From Psychrobacter sp. MF31 (lineage in GTDB: Bacteria; Pseudomonadota; Gammaproteobacteria; Pseudomonadales; Moraxellaceae): a stretch of 64,000 bases of DNA. Shown here in pieces: positions 19,106-28,811 of the stretch. Made by a program: the position numbers and the translations under genes. The stretch lies in NCBI RefSeq assembly GCF_012847335.1, contig NZ_JABBDX010000001.1, positions 1-64,000 on the forward strand, read 5' to 3'. The notes under the pieces are model-generated. The model made no database searches, had not been told where the DNA came from, and worked only from the letters and a program-made list of their open reading frames with translations. Position 1 is the first letter of the stretch; each line of letters begins with the position of its first letter.

Positions 19106-19801
19106 ATGAGCGATTATAAAGACGACAACAAAATCGAAGATGTTTTGGTCGATTCTGAACTGGCGCGAAAGTTGGTTCCCAATAAATTTAAATTTACCAG
19201 TCAACAAGGTCGGGTTCGCCGTCAAAAGCTACTGATGGGCGCCAAAAAACTGAGTGAGACTCGGGCGATTAATGATATCAGTCTTGCCGATGTTTGCGAA
19301 GAAGCGGGAATCCCACGTGCTTCTGCTTATCATTTTTTCCCAAATATCGAAGCGATCTTTTTGGCATTACGATTTTTAAATGCGATTGAGATTTTAGAAG
19401 TCTTGGCGACGGTTGAAACGGGTGATTACGACCGCTGGCAAGGTTATTTAACGGCGCTGATTGAGCGCTCAATGCAAATTTTCCATACCGATCAAACCAA
19501 AGCCAAATTGATTTATGACACCAACACGCCTGATTTTGAAGGGGATAGCTTTGGTGAAGATATCGATCATCAAATTGTTCAACTGGTTTATCAGCGCTTG
19601 GATGAGCGTTATGAGATGCCAAAATTTGAAGATTTAGAAGATATCTTATTGGTGGCTTATAGCATTATTAATGGTATTTTCACGCTATCTTATCGCCATC
19701 ATGGCAGCATCACAGATAACTATCTGCAAGAAGCCAATACCGCATCGATTGCTTATTTGCGCTGCTACTTGCCTGAAAAACTACCGCGTAAAACCCGTTA
19801 A
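19106..19801 (+). CDS. TetR/AcrR-family transcriptional regulator
   Basis: 231 residues. The helix-turn-helix lies at about residues 32-80: RRQKLLMGAKKLSETRAIND, then ISLADVCEEAGIPRASAYHFF, a textbook TetR recognition helix. The C-terminal helical domain presumably binds a ligand, but no ligand type is evident. A weak inverted repeat, GTCTG-9-CAGAC at 19067-19085, precedes the gene and could be its operator. It is convergent with the exported-protein cluster. The target is unknown. Confidence 0.88.
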   Translation: MSDYKDDNKIEDVLVDSELARKLVPNKFKFTSQQGRVRRQKLLMGAKKLSETRAINDISLADVCEEAGIPRASAYHFFPNIEAIFLALRFLNAIEILEVLATVETGDYDRWQGYLTALIERSMQIFHTDQTKAKLIYDTNTPDFEGDSFGEDIDHQIVQLVYQRLDERYEMPKFEDLEDILLVAYSIINGIFTLSYRHHGSITDNYLQEANTASIAYLRCYLPEKLPRKTR

Positions 19802-19844
19802 TAAGCGCTTAGTTTGCTTGAATAAGACAAGTTTGAAAACAAAT

Positions 19845-19873
19845 AAAAAACTGGTGACCTGCCAGTTTTTTTA
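19845..19873 (+). terminator. Terminator after the TetR-family gene
   Basis: AAAAACTGG and CCAGTTTTT form a 9-bp stem around TGACCTG, followed by T residues, 44 bp past the stop codon. The flanking A run would also allow function on the minus strand. Confidence 0.75.
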
Positions 19874-19943
19874 TGCAAAAAATTTAAGAATAGGAGGTTT
19901 AATTGATGACTTTAACTGTATGGAAGTTTTTACCAATTGAGAA

Positions 19944-20612
19944 CTAGTTTTTGTTGTCAGATGAAATGCTATATTGTTTAAAATAAGTATTGATCAGCTC
20001 TTCAAGGCGAACATTGTCGTTTGACTCATGATCGTTGACAAACGCTTCTCGAGCTTGCTCAAGCCAGCGGTCGGTCATACGAAGCTGAGCACCGATGAGG
20101 TTAGGATAGCGCTGATTGTCTTGACTCCAAAGTAGGGCGACTTCGCTTAGTGCCATCTCACGCGGGGCAATATCGATAGCGCCGCTTTGTTTTAACGCAT
20201 TGAGCGTTGCCCACAGATCGGGACGAACTAAGGGTTGCGAGTTTGGCAAAAAAGGGACTTGGTCAAGCGTTGCCGTTTTATTTTGATTGAGCAGATCAAA
20301 TAGCTTTTGGGTTTTATTAAAAGCATGAGCCGCTGCTGCTTTATGGTTTTGGCTTTGCTCATAATTGGCAAAGGTCAGCCAACCTTGAGCTTGATAGGCG
20401 GCGTAGCGTTCAAGCGCGTCATCGCTTTGCTGGTAGCGCTTTAAATCTTGAATGAGCGCGATTTTATAGCCAGTTTCAGCACGTTGATAAAAATTTGAGG
20501 GCGCTTTTGGTGTGGCAGCAATTACAGGAGTGCAAAAAACAGCGGCTGATATGACGATGGCAAGCTGTTTGTTTATGAGTTTAAAAGCTTTGTTTTTATT
20601 TTTAATTGCCAT
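19944..20612 (-). CDS. Exported helical protein of unknown function, last gene of the DUF11 cluster
   Basis: 222 residues. KLINKQLAIVISAAVFCTPVIAA is a signal peptide with cleavage near residue 33. The mature part is predicted helical, rich in Ala, Gln and Leu, with a stretch YERYAAYQAQGWLTFANYEQSQ-like in composition (seen: RYAAYQAQGWLTFANYEQ), suggesting a TPR-like repeat. No catalytic motif and no lipobox were found. The gene begins 68 bp after the 1741-residue barrel protein and is probably co-transcribed, which suggests a periplasmic assembly or anchoring role; that is inference only. No OmpA-type peptidoglycan-binding domain is present. Confidence 0.6.
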   Translation of the reverse strand: MAIKNKNKAFKLINKQLAIVISAAVFCTPVIAATPKAPSNFYQRAETGYKIALIQDLKRYQQSDDALERYAAYQAQGWLTFANYEQSQNHKAAAAHAFNKTQKLFDLLNQNKTATLDQVPFLPNSQPLVRPDLWATLNALKQSGAIDIAPREMALSEVALLWSQDNQRYPNLIGAQLRMTDRWLEQAREAFVNDHESNDNVRLEELINTYFKQYSISSDNKN

Positions 20613-20680
20613 AACTGCTGCCTTATTTTAACGATAACGTTCTTTTAACCTATCTTAACGCAAATTGCGGGTTTAATAAA

Positions 20681-23600
20681 TTAAGGTTTGCGTTTAAAGA
20701 GTTCCTCGTCAAATTTAAATCGAAGTCTAAAATAAGCGCCTTCTTGGGTGGTGTCATCATAGGCAATTTCGTCGTCCTGAAAGCCCATAAAGTTGTAGCC
20801 CAGTGAGAGCCAAAGGTTGGTTAAAGGGCTATAACCGACTTCTGCGCCAAGCATATAAGCTACATCGTCTGCCGCTTGGTTCCAGTAGCTTCCGGCTTGA
20901 AGCCCTAAGTCCCAGCGATCCGTTAAGTCATAAAGCCCGCGTCCATAAACCGTATGAGCGGTATTATTGCTTTCAATATTGTCGGCATTAAACTTGGTAT
21001 ATTTTCCAGAATAATGACCCGACAGCGTTAAGGGTCGCGTTGGGTGGTAGTTGCCGCTCCAAGACCAAATCAGCGCGTCTTTTTGATAGGGATCGTTGCC
21101 AGTCGCATTATCATCTAAGCGGTATTCAAGTTTGCTGAGCATATCAAGCTTGTTGCTGTCAGCATCGCGATAAGCGCCGCCGACTTGAAAACGGTTAATG
21201 GTTCGGTGACCGTCATTGTAGTCAACTTTGGAATAGATGTCTTTGGCAAGCAGCGTGATATCCTCGTTAACGCGATAAGCAATGCCGGCGCTACCAAGCA
21301 AGGTGTCGCTAGCGTCGCCCCAACGCTTTTCAAAGCGGGCAGAGGCTTTGTAGTTGTCATTAGCAAGATATTCAACGCCAACGCCTGCTGCGGTCGAGGT
21401 GGTATTTTTTTCGCCCTCTAAAGACTCGATGCGCTCAAGTAAGGTGTTCAGCGTTAAACCTTTTTGAACGTACCATTTGTTTTTAAGACCGATGGCAGCC
21501 TCAGCTTCACGGGCGCTGATGGCGTCGCGGGCGCGGTATTCGCTATAAACGCTGCCATCTTTCATATAATTGGCATCAAAGCCAATAACGGTTTTTGAGC
21601 GCTCTTCGGTGTCATCTAAACCATAAGTCCCCGACAAGCTGTTAATTAAGTCATGACGCGCATAAAGCCTGCCAAGATTGCCAAGTGCGGTTTCGCCGCC
21701 GATGGAGGTGGCATTGCGGCTGCTGTGATCAAGGTCTTGCTCGTATTCAGCAAACACAAGAGATTTGTTAAATTTAGGCAGTCTTGCTGTGATTCTTGCT
21801 CGTGCCGTGGTGCCTTCAATGTCACGCTCAGAGCTGTTATTTAATGCAGATTGGTTAATAATGCTATTGTTATAGGTCGTGTCATTTGTTAAACCTTCAG
21901 TGACTACAGCGCCTTGAGTGTTACGTGCTGAGTTGGCTTCTTGTTTGTAATGGCGAATGCCAATTTCGCCAACCATGTTTTGGCTTAAGCGCTGCTCAAC
22001 ACTGGCAAGGATGCCTTGGCGGCTGGCATCAGTCGTGTGATCTTTGCTGTAAATCCCCTCAAGTTTGAGCGCGGTTTTATCATTGGCAAGCTTGTGGGTG
22101 ATGTCTATTCCGGATTCTGTGCGACCGGCAGTAATCGGGGAGACGCCAGTAACAAAGCCTTTATCCGCGTCATTATAGTAAGCTTTAGCGCGGGTTTGCT
22201 TGTCATCAAAGCTCAGCTCAATGCGCGTGGCATCACCTTTAACATCATTGGCGGTCAGCTCATCAGCGTTAATTTGGTTGCTGGCTTGATAGTTGGGATT
22301 TTCCGCTTTATTTTTGGCAAATTCAGCGATAAGTTTCAGCTTGTCATTAAATTTAATGACGCTGTTGATACTGGCAAGCGCTTCTTTATTGAGCGGGTTG
22401 TCGCTGTTGATGTAGCTGCCGCCAATGGCAATATTTTTGGTCAGTTGCTGTTTTGCAGCTACGCCGCCAACCCAGTATTTATCACCGCCGTTATCGACCT
22501 CGACTGTAACGCGAAGGTAAATGGGATTGCCATCAAAGTCTTGACTGGCAATCGGCGCTTTTAAATACAAGCTTTTGCTGATAGGGTCAATGTCGTAGTC
22601 GGCAAATCGGGTTAAGGTTTCGCGGCGGATGATTCGACCAGGATTGTCAGCATCGCGGGTGATGACTTCAACGGTTTCGGAGTTTTCAAAAACGGCGTCA
22701 AAATTTTCAGCAAGCGGGTAAGGTCCTGACACCCCAAGACCGCGTGTCTCATTGACGCGCTGTGAGGCGCTCGTTTCGGCAGCAAAAGCGGTAATTCTGG
22801 TTTTGTCATTTTCAAATTGCGATTTAATTCCAGTTAAGGTTCGGTTGTATTGACCAAGTTTGATGCCATCGTCATTGTCGATTTGGGTTTTTAAATCGCC
22901 AAACATAGCAAAGGAGCGACCTTTATCCAAGCGAACATAAAGCTTGCTTGTCGACTGGGCATCAAAGCCTTTTGCAGAGGCGTCACCATAAACCGGATAG
23001 TATTCGCCAGGTTCGATATCGCGAAATAAGCGCTCGCCTTTTTTATCGCTGTCATAAGATAAAGTCAATAAATAATCGCCGCGAACCTTGCCTTTTAAAA
23101 ACATTGCCGCGCGACCACTGGCAGTATAGTCATCACTGCTTGAAAACTCATGAAGCTCTTGCTCAAACGCCCCTTGAGCGCTGGTGATATTGCTGCTATC
23201 AAAGTTTTTAAGGGAGATATTGCCTTCAACCACGCCAACGGCAATTAATGGTCGCAATTTTGCGGTAAATTGCAATGGGATAGTCTTTTTGGTGTTGCCC
23301 GCGCTAATAATCAGCTCGCCTTTTCCTGGTACGCTTGGGGCAATGATCGGAATCAGCAGCTCACTGCCATTGACCGTTACTTGCGTTCCTGCCTGGTCGG
23401 TATTGCTGTCAGGAAGGTTGATGCGACCAATATTGGTATCAATGGTAATCGGGGTTGAGGCAATAAATGGACGATTGTCTTTGTCTTTAAGCTTAATGAC
23501 GACTTGATATTCGCTGATGCCGTCAGCTTCCATGATTTGCTTTTGGGACTCATAATCGATGGTTTGTAAGCTATCAGGGGCGATAACAGTGATCATTTTT

Positions 23601-25906
23601 TCAGAAATGACTTGATTGTTGGTATCTAACGCCACGCCGCGAAGAAGGTTGCGACCGCGATTTAATTCAACGGCGTAATAGTCAAATGCCGTGACTTTTT
23701 GCTTGTCTTGTTCAGCCGTTTTACCAATTTTTTCAGCAGGGACCATCTTATTATTGGCAAATAAGGTAAAGCTTGAACCAAGCGGCGCTTGAACTTGTAC
23801 CAGCTGCTTATAAGAGGCAACTTGATCATTATCGCTTAAGTTTAAAAAACGCACCTTGTTGTCAGAGACGTTTTTGAGGACTTCTTCAAGCTCAACTTCT
23901 TTTGGTGGCAAGATGGTATTGACCGTTAATCGAGCTGGTGCTAAACGGTCGCTGACCATATCGCGAACGATCACAGAATCACAAGCCATTGAAGCTTCTA
24001 GATCATCGTTGTTTTTGCAGCCATAGGCGTCGATGTTGTCCGATTTTTGATTATAATCTGGTTCAAGTGCCAGTTCGCGCTTTACCGCTTGCTCAAGGCT
24101 ATCATTTTTAGCGTTTACCAAGCGGGCGCGGGCGGCTAGGATATCGTTTAAGCGTTTAGGGCTGTCGCCAAGACCGCCTGCAATGGCAAAGTCCGCTCGG
24201 TGAAGCTCGCCATATTTTAAATCGACAAATCGGCTACCAGCATCGCCTGCGTTTCGGCTGCTTTGGGTGACAAGCTCAGTTTGTTCCGGTAGTGTGGTAC
24301 GGTCAACCTTTAAGACGTGAGTTTTGGCACTGACGCCATAAAAGTTGAACTTCCCTTTGCTATCAGTGACCGCAAAGTTGCCGTTTTCCATATAGATACG
24401 AACGCCGGCAACCCCAATCTCGCCGTCCTGTTTTTGCTGAATGCCGTCGCGGTTGATGTCATGATAGACTTTACCGGTGATGACGCCATCGGTGTTCATC
24501 ACGCCGCGACCAACCTTTACAGGTCGCTGGGCTTCAAGCGAGGCAAAGGTGTTGTTTTTATCATCACGAGCGGTCGCGACAGCGCGATTGATGCCGTCGC
24601 CGCCAAGCGCTGCGCCACCAATAAGCACGCGATAGGTAATACTTTTTTCAGCGCCCGATTCTAATTTACCAAGCTGTAGAACTTGGTATTTGCCATCGGC
24701 TTTAAACTCATTTGAGCGTTTTTTATCAATGTGAACGCTACTTGGAACATAGCTAAAACCGCGCGGTAAGGCATCTTTTAAATTGACATCGTAAGCCGTT
24801 ACTGCGCCGGCATTTTTGATTTTGATGGTGTAATTGACGTAATCGCCAATGTCGGCTTCTTTAACGTCAGCGTCTTTTTGGATCGTGAGCTGCGGTGTAT
24901 TGTTAGTGACATTAACTTGATCGCTATAGCCGCTGATATAAGTCAAATCTGAGGGTTTAGGTGTTTCGTCTAACCCAACTGATGGCGCAATGCAAGCTTC
25001 AAGATTAGCTGATAATGTATCGCCTGAGAGGGTTTGAATGATATTGTCATTAATTGGATTGGCATTATTTTCGGTGGATGCCGTGAGGCGATATTTACCC
25101 GTGTTGTTACCCGTCTCAATGGCTTTGAGCGAGTATTTATCTTTAGTTTTCGCTGAAGTAATCGTTACCCAAACTTGATCGGGCTTGTTTGGATTGGCGT
25201 TACACTGAGCAAAGCTTGCCTCAACAAAGACATTGTTGCCAAGCTGAACGTTGTCTTTTTTAATTTGCCAGTCGTCGTTCATAAAATTGATGCTAGGAGC
25301 AACGATGACAAGACTGTCAATAACAGCAGCTTTTACATTTGGGTCTTCAAGAACGGTTGCACCAATTTTTATATTGGAGATGTCGCCGTCATTTGCTGTT
25401 TTATCAGTAACGGCTTGGATCAAAAGATCAATACTTTCATCACGTCCAAGCCTAATTTGCCGATGGGCAATTAAAATATCATCGTCATCAATAACTCCAT
25501 TTTTATTAATGTCTTGATAAACTTCAAAGTTGGATAATGTTCCTGGGGCATCAAAATTTAACACTACGGTAGCATTGCTCAGCCCCGTATTTGTCAACGT
25601 GTTTTTCCAAACGGCAATACTGCCTGCAGCAAGGGTTTGTCTTGGAAAAGAGCTTAGAGAAAGAGCATATTTGTCAAAAGCTGAGGTTTGAGCTTGAACT
25701 TGGTTAGAAGTGGTTTTAAATAAAGACGAACCGTCATTGTTCACCTGATACTGCGCTTTAGCGATATTTTCGATGGTGTGAAGCACTGTAGCGTCAGCAT
25801 GAGCAAGATTGGATTGGATAAGCAAAACTGCAGCGCTCAACGTTGAAAGCTTTGCTGCTTTAGAAGTAAAACGAATAGGCTTGGCAATGCAAGAAATTAT
25901 CATCAT
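20681..25906 (-). CDS. Giant outer-membrane protein: DUF11, SdrD-B-like and beta-barrel domains
   Basis: 1741 residues. A signal peptide ends near residue 37 (NLAHA). An N-terminal region holds an EF-hand-like loop DINKNGVIDDDD (132-143). A DUF11 repeat (about 340-460) has DIGDYVNYTIKIKNAGAVTA. A carboxypeptidase-regulatory/SdrD-B-like domain (about 475-570) has GVITGKVYHDINRDGIQ and a second calcium-type loop. An Ig/invasin-like domain lies at about 795-880. From about residue 925 to the end there are alternating amphipathic strands typical of a large outer-membrane barrel (for example AMFLKGKVRGDYLLTLSYD), ending YFRLRFKFDEELF. It is likely to display or export its partners. Function unproven. 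Confidence 0.75.
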   Translation of the reverse strand: MMIISCIAKPIRFTSKAAKLSTLSAAVLLIQSNLAHADATVLHTIENIAKAQYQVNNDGSSLFKTTSNQVQAQTSAFDKYALSLSSFPRQTLAAGSIAVWKNTLTNTGLSNATVVLNFDAPGTLSNFEVYQDINKNGVIDDDDILIAHRQIRLGRDESIDLLIQAVTDKTANDGDISNIKIGATVLEDPNVKAAVIDSLVIVAPSINFMNDDWQIKKDNVQLGNNVFVEASFAQCNANPNKPDQVWVTITSAKTKDKYSLKAIETGNNTGKYRLTASTENNANPINDNIIQTLSGDTLSANLEACIAPSVGLDETPKPSDLTYISGYSDQVNVTNNTPQLTIQKDADVKEADIGDYVNYTIKIKNAGAVTAYDVNLKDALPRGFSYVPSSVHIDKKRSNEFKADGKYQVLQLGKLESGAEKSITYRVLIGGAALGGDGINRAVATARDDKNNTFASLEAQRPVKVGRGVMNTDGVITGKVYHDINRDGIQQKQDGEIGVAGVRIYMENGNFAVTDSKGKFNFYGVSAKTHVLKVDRTTLPEQTELVTQSSRNAGDAGSRFVDLKYGELHRADFAIAGGLGDSPKRLNDILAARARLVNAKNDSLEQAVKRELALEPDYNQKSDNIDAYGCKNNDDLEASMACDSVIVRDMVSDRLAPARLTVNTILPPKEVELEEVLKNVSDNKVRFLNLSDNDQVASYKQLVQVQAPLGSSFTLFANNKMVPAEKIGKTAEQDKQKVTAFDYYAVELNRGRNLLRGVALDTNNQVISEKMITVIAPDSLQTIDYESQKQIMEADGISEYQVVIKLKDKDNRPFIASTPITIDTNIGRINLPDSNTDQAGTQVTVNGSELLIPIIAPSVPGKGELIISAGNTKKTIPLQFTAKLRPLIAVGVVEGNISLKNFDSSNITSAQGAFEQELHEFSSSDDYTASGRAAMFLKGKVRGDYLLTLSYDSDKKGERLFRDIEPGEYYPVYGDASAKGFDAQSTSKLYVRLDKGRSFAMFGDLKTQIDNDDGIKLGQYNRTLTGIKSQFENDKTRITAFAAETSASQRVNETRGLGVSGPYPLAENFDAVFENSETVEVITRDADNPGRIIRRETLTRFADYDIDPISKSLYLKAPIASQDFDGNPIYLRVTVEVDNGGDKYWVGGVAAKQQLTKNIAIGGSYINSDNPLNKEALASINSVIKFNDKLKLIAEFAKNKAENPNYQASNQINADELTANDVKGDATRIELSFDDKQTRAKAYYNDADKGFVTGVSPITAGRTESGIDITHKLANDKTALKLEGIYSKDHTTDASRQGILASVEQRLSQNMVGEIGIRHYKQEANSARNTQGAVVTEGLTNDTTYNNSIINQSALNNSSERDIEGTTARARITARLPKFNKSLVFAEYEQDLDHSSRNATSIGGETALGNLGRLYARHDLINSLSGTYGLDDTEERSKTVIGFDANYMKDGSVYSEYRARDAISAREAEAAIGLKNKWYVQKGLTLNTLLERIESLEGEKNTTSTAAGVGVEYLANDNYKASARFEKRWGDASDTLLGSAGIAYRVNEDITLLAKDIYSKVDYNDGHRTINRFQVGGAYRDADSNKLDMLSKLEYRLDDNATGNDPYQKDALIWSWSGNYHPTRPLTLSGHYSGKYTKFNADNIESNNTAHTVYGRGLYDLTDRWDLGLQAGSYWNQAADDVAYMLGAEVGYSPLTNLWLSLGYNFMGFQDDEIAYDDTTQEGAYFRLRFKFDEELFKRKP

Positions 25907-25972
25907 TCAGGCTTATCCAATCAAATCTAAAAACTGCGTTTTAGATAAAATAAAATTGTGATCTATCAAGTG

Positions 25973-26004
25973 AAGCTATTCATAACTTCAGTTATGAATA
26001 GCTT
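25973..26004. repeat. 14-bp perfect hairpin in the gap between two DUF11 genes
   Basis: AAGCTATTCATAAC at 25973-25986 and GTTATGAATAGCTT at 25991-26004 pair perfectly around a TTCA loop. One more G-U pair is possible at the base. No T run follows on the minus strand, so intercistronic mRNA protection or processing is more likely than full termination. It lies between the 690-residue gene and the 1741-residue gene. Confidence 0.8.
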
Positions 26005-26044
26005 TACCAGTGTTATGAATTACGGCTAATCATCGCTTTGGGAT

Positions 26045-28117
26045 TTATTCATTGATTTTTACAGCAAACGTCATGGCAGCATATTTTTGCGGTGCAAGGC
26101 TAGTGACTGTTCCGCTTACCTGAGTTGCATTGATAGTTGCGTTGTACTTATTGGTATTAGGCGAGGCTTGTTTGTTAGCAACATCATCTAATTTAACGGC
26201 AAAGTCTGAAGTGGTGAGCACTTGCGCTTTATTCTTAAAGCGATCAATCGTATCGGCGATGGCTACATTGCTAAACGTAAATGGGTTATCTACTGAAAAG
26301 TCATTAAATGCAGTGATTTTATAGACAATACAGTTTCCAGGCTTAGCGGCAACCGGCGCGTCAGTAAAGCTAAGGGTAGCTGTTGCCGAACAGGAATCAT
26401 TTAATGCCTGTTCTTTAAATAGCTTTAAGCCCTTAACTGTAGTGATGTTGGTCACTACGCGCTCACCAATCGTAGGAACATCAACGCCGCCTACTACAAG
26501 AGTTACTGTGGTCTTCGCTTCTGTACCAACAACTGCTTCTTTTGACTCAACTTTATAGTTGATCGTGACGGTAGAGTTTGGTGCCATTCCTGTCCAAGCA
26601 GGGGCGCCATTTTTAGGAACAGCTGTACTTAAATCGTTATCCCCATTAATATCACGGGTAATGGTATAAGTATAATTTGGCGTTGCTGGATTGTTGTCAG
26701 GATCATAAATAATCTCGACTGATCCTGAGACAACCGTGACTTTACTATTCGCCTCTGGCGCAATGGTAAATTTGATTTCGCCTGGCTTATCGCCTTCAGT
26801 TTCTTTACCACTGTTAGTAATCACTACAGACTGGGTGACTTGGTTATTGGTTGAGGTAGTCACAGGGATTTCTTTTCGGCTAGGCAAACCAAGATCAATA
26901 GCCCGCTGATTCGCAGTCAATGGTGCTGCTGAGTCACCACCAATGGCATTATTGGCAGTGCCATTAATAACTTCGCTATCATCTGTTGTAGGATAGAATT
27001 CGCCCGTATTTTGTTGGGTTGAGTTAGGGTCAGTACTATCATAAATGATTTGACCTTCGCCTAAATTCAAAGATACCAAAGTATGATTAACAATATTTTT
27101 TGGATCTTTGAAAGGCTCGCTCGTATCCCGCTGAGCATTAAAGGTAATGGTAGCCTCTTCACCAACTTTTAAATTAAGTAATGTGACTTCAATACTGTCT
27201 AAAGCACTTCCTGAACCTTCACCACTTGAGCCCGCCTTAATCGTGGCATTATTGCTTGCACTAAGCTTCGGATCATCTGCTAATCGTAATCCTGCAGGAA
27301 GACCATCAAACACCACAATGTTTGTGGCGTCGGCAGCATAATCGGCGCGATTATCGTTTTTAATTTTAATGGTATAGGTGACGACCGAACTTGGATTGTT
27401 TAGGTTTAACGTGTTACTTACAGTATTTGTAATTTGAAATACAGGAACTTTAGTAGTACTGTTATTTATATTTGTGAGCGTCGCCTTAGTTACATCTTCA
27501 ACAGTAAAATAAGCACTGGTTGCCGTTAGGGTTAAGTTTTGAGAAGATCCGCCAACGTTGCCTTTCGTTTTTGCTGCAACAGCAATATCAACATATTCGT
27601 TGGGCTTTAAGACAACTTTTGTATTTTGAAACTCGGTTCCTGAAACAGTTTTGGTTGAGACTTGAGTTCTGTCTTTATTAAAAATAGTATAGGTGACACT
27701 CGTTTCTGCTAAATCGTAAGTTCCGGCACCCGTAGTTACGCCAGGAATGGTGCCACCATTTGCTAGATTTAAAGTATAGGTATCTTCAACGTTTCCTGAG
27801 TTGGTGAGCGTATGGTTAAAAGTCACGCGACCTTTAGGGGTAACTGTTAGCGTTTTATTGTAATCATCGGTCAGATTACCATCATTATTCTTCGCCTCTA
27901 GGCTAAAAGCACCACTTTGAGTGATATTGACCACAACCTTATTGGACTCAACAGCATTTTGGGCTACGCCATCAATACTATAGGTTGCGGTTGCCACGTT
28001 TTCAATGGTTGGTGTGGATTCACCAGTAGACTTTGCTGCATGGGCGGTTCCCGCTACTCCTAATGCTGCGGCAATGCCAATGCTAAGCGTAGAATAATTA
28101 AGTAGGTTTGGTTTCAT
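26045..28117 (-). CDS. Exported DUF11-repeat surface protein
   Basis: 690 residues. The signal peptide LSIGIAAALGVAGTAHA ends near residue 27. The mature protein opens with TIENVATATYSIDGV, a motif closely echoed by TIENIAKAQYQVNNDG in the 1741-residue neighbour, implying shared ancestry or a shared docking region. Several DUF11-type beta-sandwich repeats follow (for example SSVVTYTIKIKNDNRADYAA and PGNCIVYKITAFNDFS). It contains very few cysteines. There is no membrane anchor or sortase signal, so it is either secreted or held by the barrel protein. It begins 24 bp after the 152-residue gene, as in an operon. Confidence 0.75.
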   Translation of the reverse strand: MKPNLLNYSTLSIGIAAALGVAGTAHAAKSTGESTPTIENVATATYSIDGVAQNAVESNKVVVNITQSGAFSLEAKNNDGNLTDDYNKTLTVTPKGRVTFNHTLTNSGNVEDTYTLNLANGGTIPGVTTGAGTYDLAETSVTYTIFNKDRTQVSTKTVSGTEFQNTKVVLKPNEYVDIAVAAKTKGNVGGSSQNLTLTATSAYFTVEDVTKATLTNINNSTTKVPVFQITNTVSNTLNLNNPSSVVTYTIKIKNDNRADYAADATNIVVFDGLPAGLRLADDPKLSASNNATIKAGSSGEGSGSALDSIEVTLLNLKVGEEATITFNAQRDTSEPFKDPKNIVNHTLVSLNLGEGQIIYDSTDPNSTQQNTGEFYPTTDDSEVINGTANNAIGGDSAAPLTANQRAIDLGLPSRKEIPVTTSTNNQVTQSVVITNSGKETEGDKPGEIKFTIAPEANSKVTVVSGSVEIIYDPDNNPATPNYTYTITRDINGDNDLSTAVPKNGAPAWTGMAPNSTVTINYKVESKEAVVGTEAKTTVTLVVGGVDVPTIGERVVTNITTVKGLKLFKEQALNDSCSATATLSFTDAPVAAKPGNCIVYKITAFNDFSVDNPFTFSNVAIADTIDRFKNKAQVLTTSDFAVKLDDVANKQASPNTNKYNATINATQVSGTVTSLAPQKYAAMTFAVKINE

Positions 28118-28141
28118 AAGCGATTATCCTAAAAGTTGAGA

Positions 28142-28600
28142 TTAATTAACCACAGTATTTAATGAAACATCAGCAGACTTATTTGCAGGAAGCCATTTGA
28201 TATTCCAGCGAAGCGCTTTATATTCCGATAAAGGAACCTTGACTAACTTGCCATCGACTTTGCGCATCAATGGCATGTCAGCATAGTTTTTACCATCAGT
28301 AGTAGCCTGAGCCGTTGCAGGATTTGCAACACCATTAAAGGTCATATTGCCAGGAATCGGCAGCGTGACAGCGACATCACTGATAGGCTTATTAATAGTA
28401 TTGGTGTAAGTGGCGCGATACTGAACGACCTCCCCTGATTTAGCATTTGATGCTGCTGTTGTAGTGAACTTTCCTTGATTGTTTTTAACAATTTTATTTG
28501 CCTGCAGCTCCATTTTAAGAGCTTCTTCAGCGTAAGCGTTGGTTACTATGGCACTTAGCACTAGTGAGGTAACCACAAGCACTTTTGATAATCTCATCAT
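28142..28600 (-). CDS. Small exported single-domain DUF11-like protein
   Basis: 152 residues. A signal peptide (VLVVTSLVLSAIVTNAYA) is followed by one beta-sandwich of the DUF11 type: GEVVQYRATYTNTINKPISD, VTLPIPGNMTFNG and a final KSADVSLNTVVN strand. An AGGAG ribosome-binding site lies 6 nt before ATGATG. It would suit a subunit or cap of a larger surface structure, but that is inference. It lies between the 668- and 690-residue genes of the same cluster. Confidence 0.7.
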   Translation of the reverse strand: MMRLSKVLVVTSLVLSAIVTNAYAEEALKMELQANKIVKNNQGKFTTTAASNAKSGEVVQYRATYTNTINKPISDVAVTLPIPGNMTFNGVANPATAQATTDGKNYADMPLMRKVDGKLVKVPLSEYKALRWNIKWLPANKSADVSLNTVVN

Positions 28601-28811
28601 TGCGAACTCCTTTTTTTACTTTACAATTCAATAAATTATGTATTAATTGTGTAATATAAGTAATTTTTTGTATTATAGCTAAGCTGATAAAAATGTTAAC
28701 TAAATTTTGATAAGGTTAGCTATATTTCAGACGAAATGTAGCTAAAAAATAATGAACGGTGAAAAGGAAGCTTGGTGTATTACTCTAGCAATTTGAGTTA
28801 TTTATAATGTG

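Noticed and set aside
22016-22564. 182-codon plus-strand frame inside the giant barrel gene
   Set aside because: Shadow of the 1741-residue coding frame, which has clear domains; no start signal.
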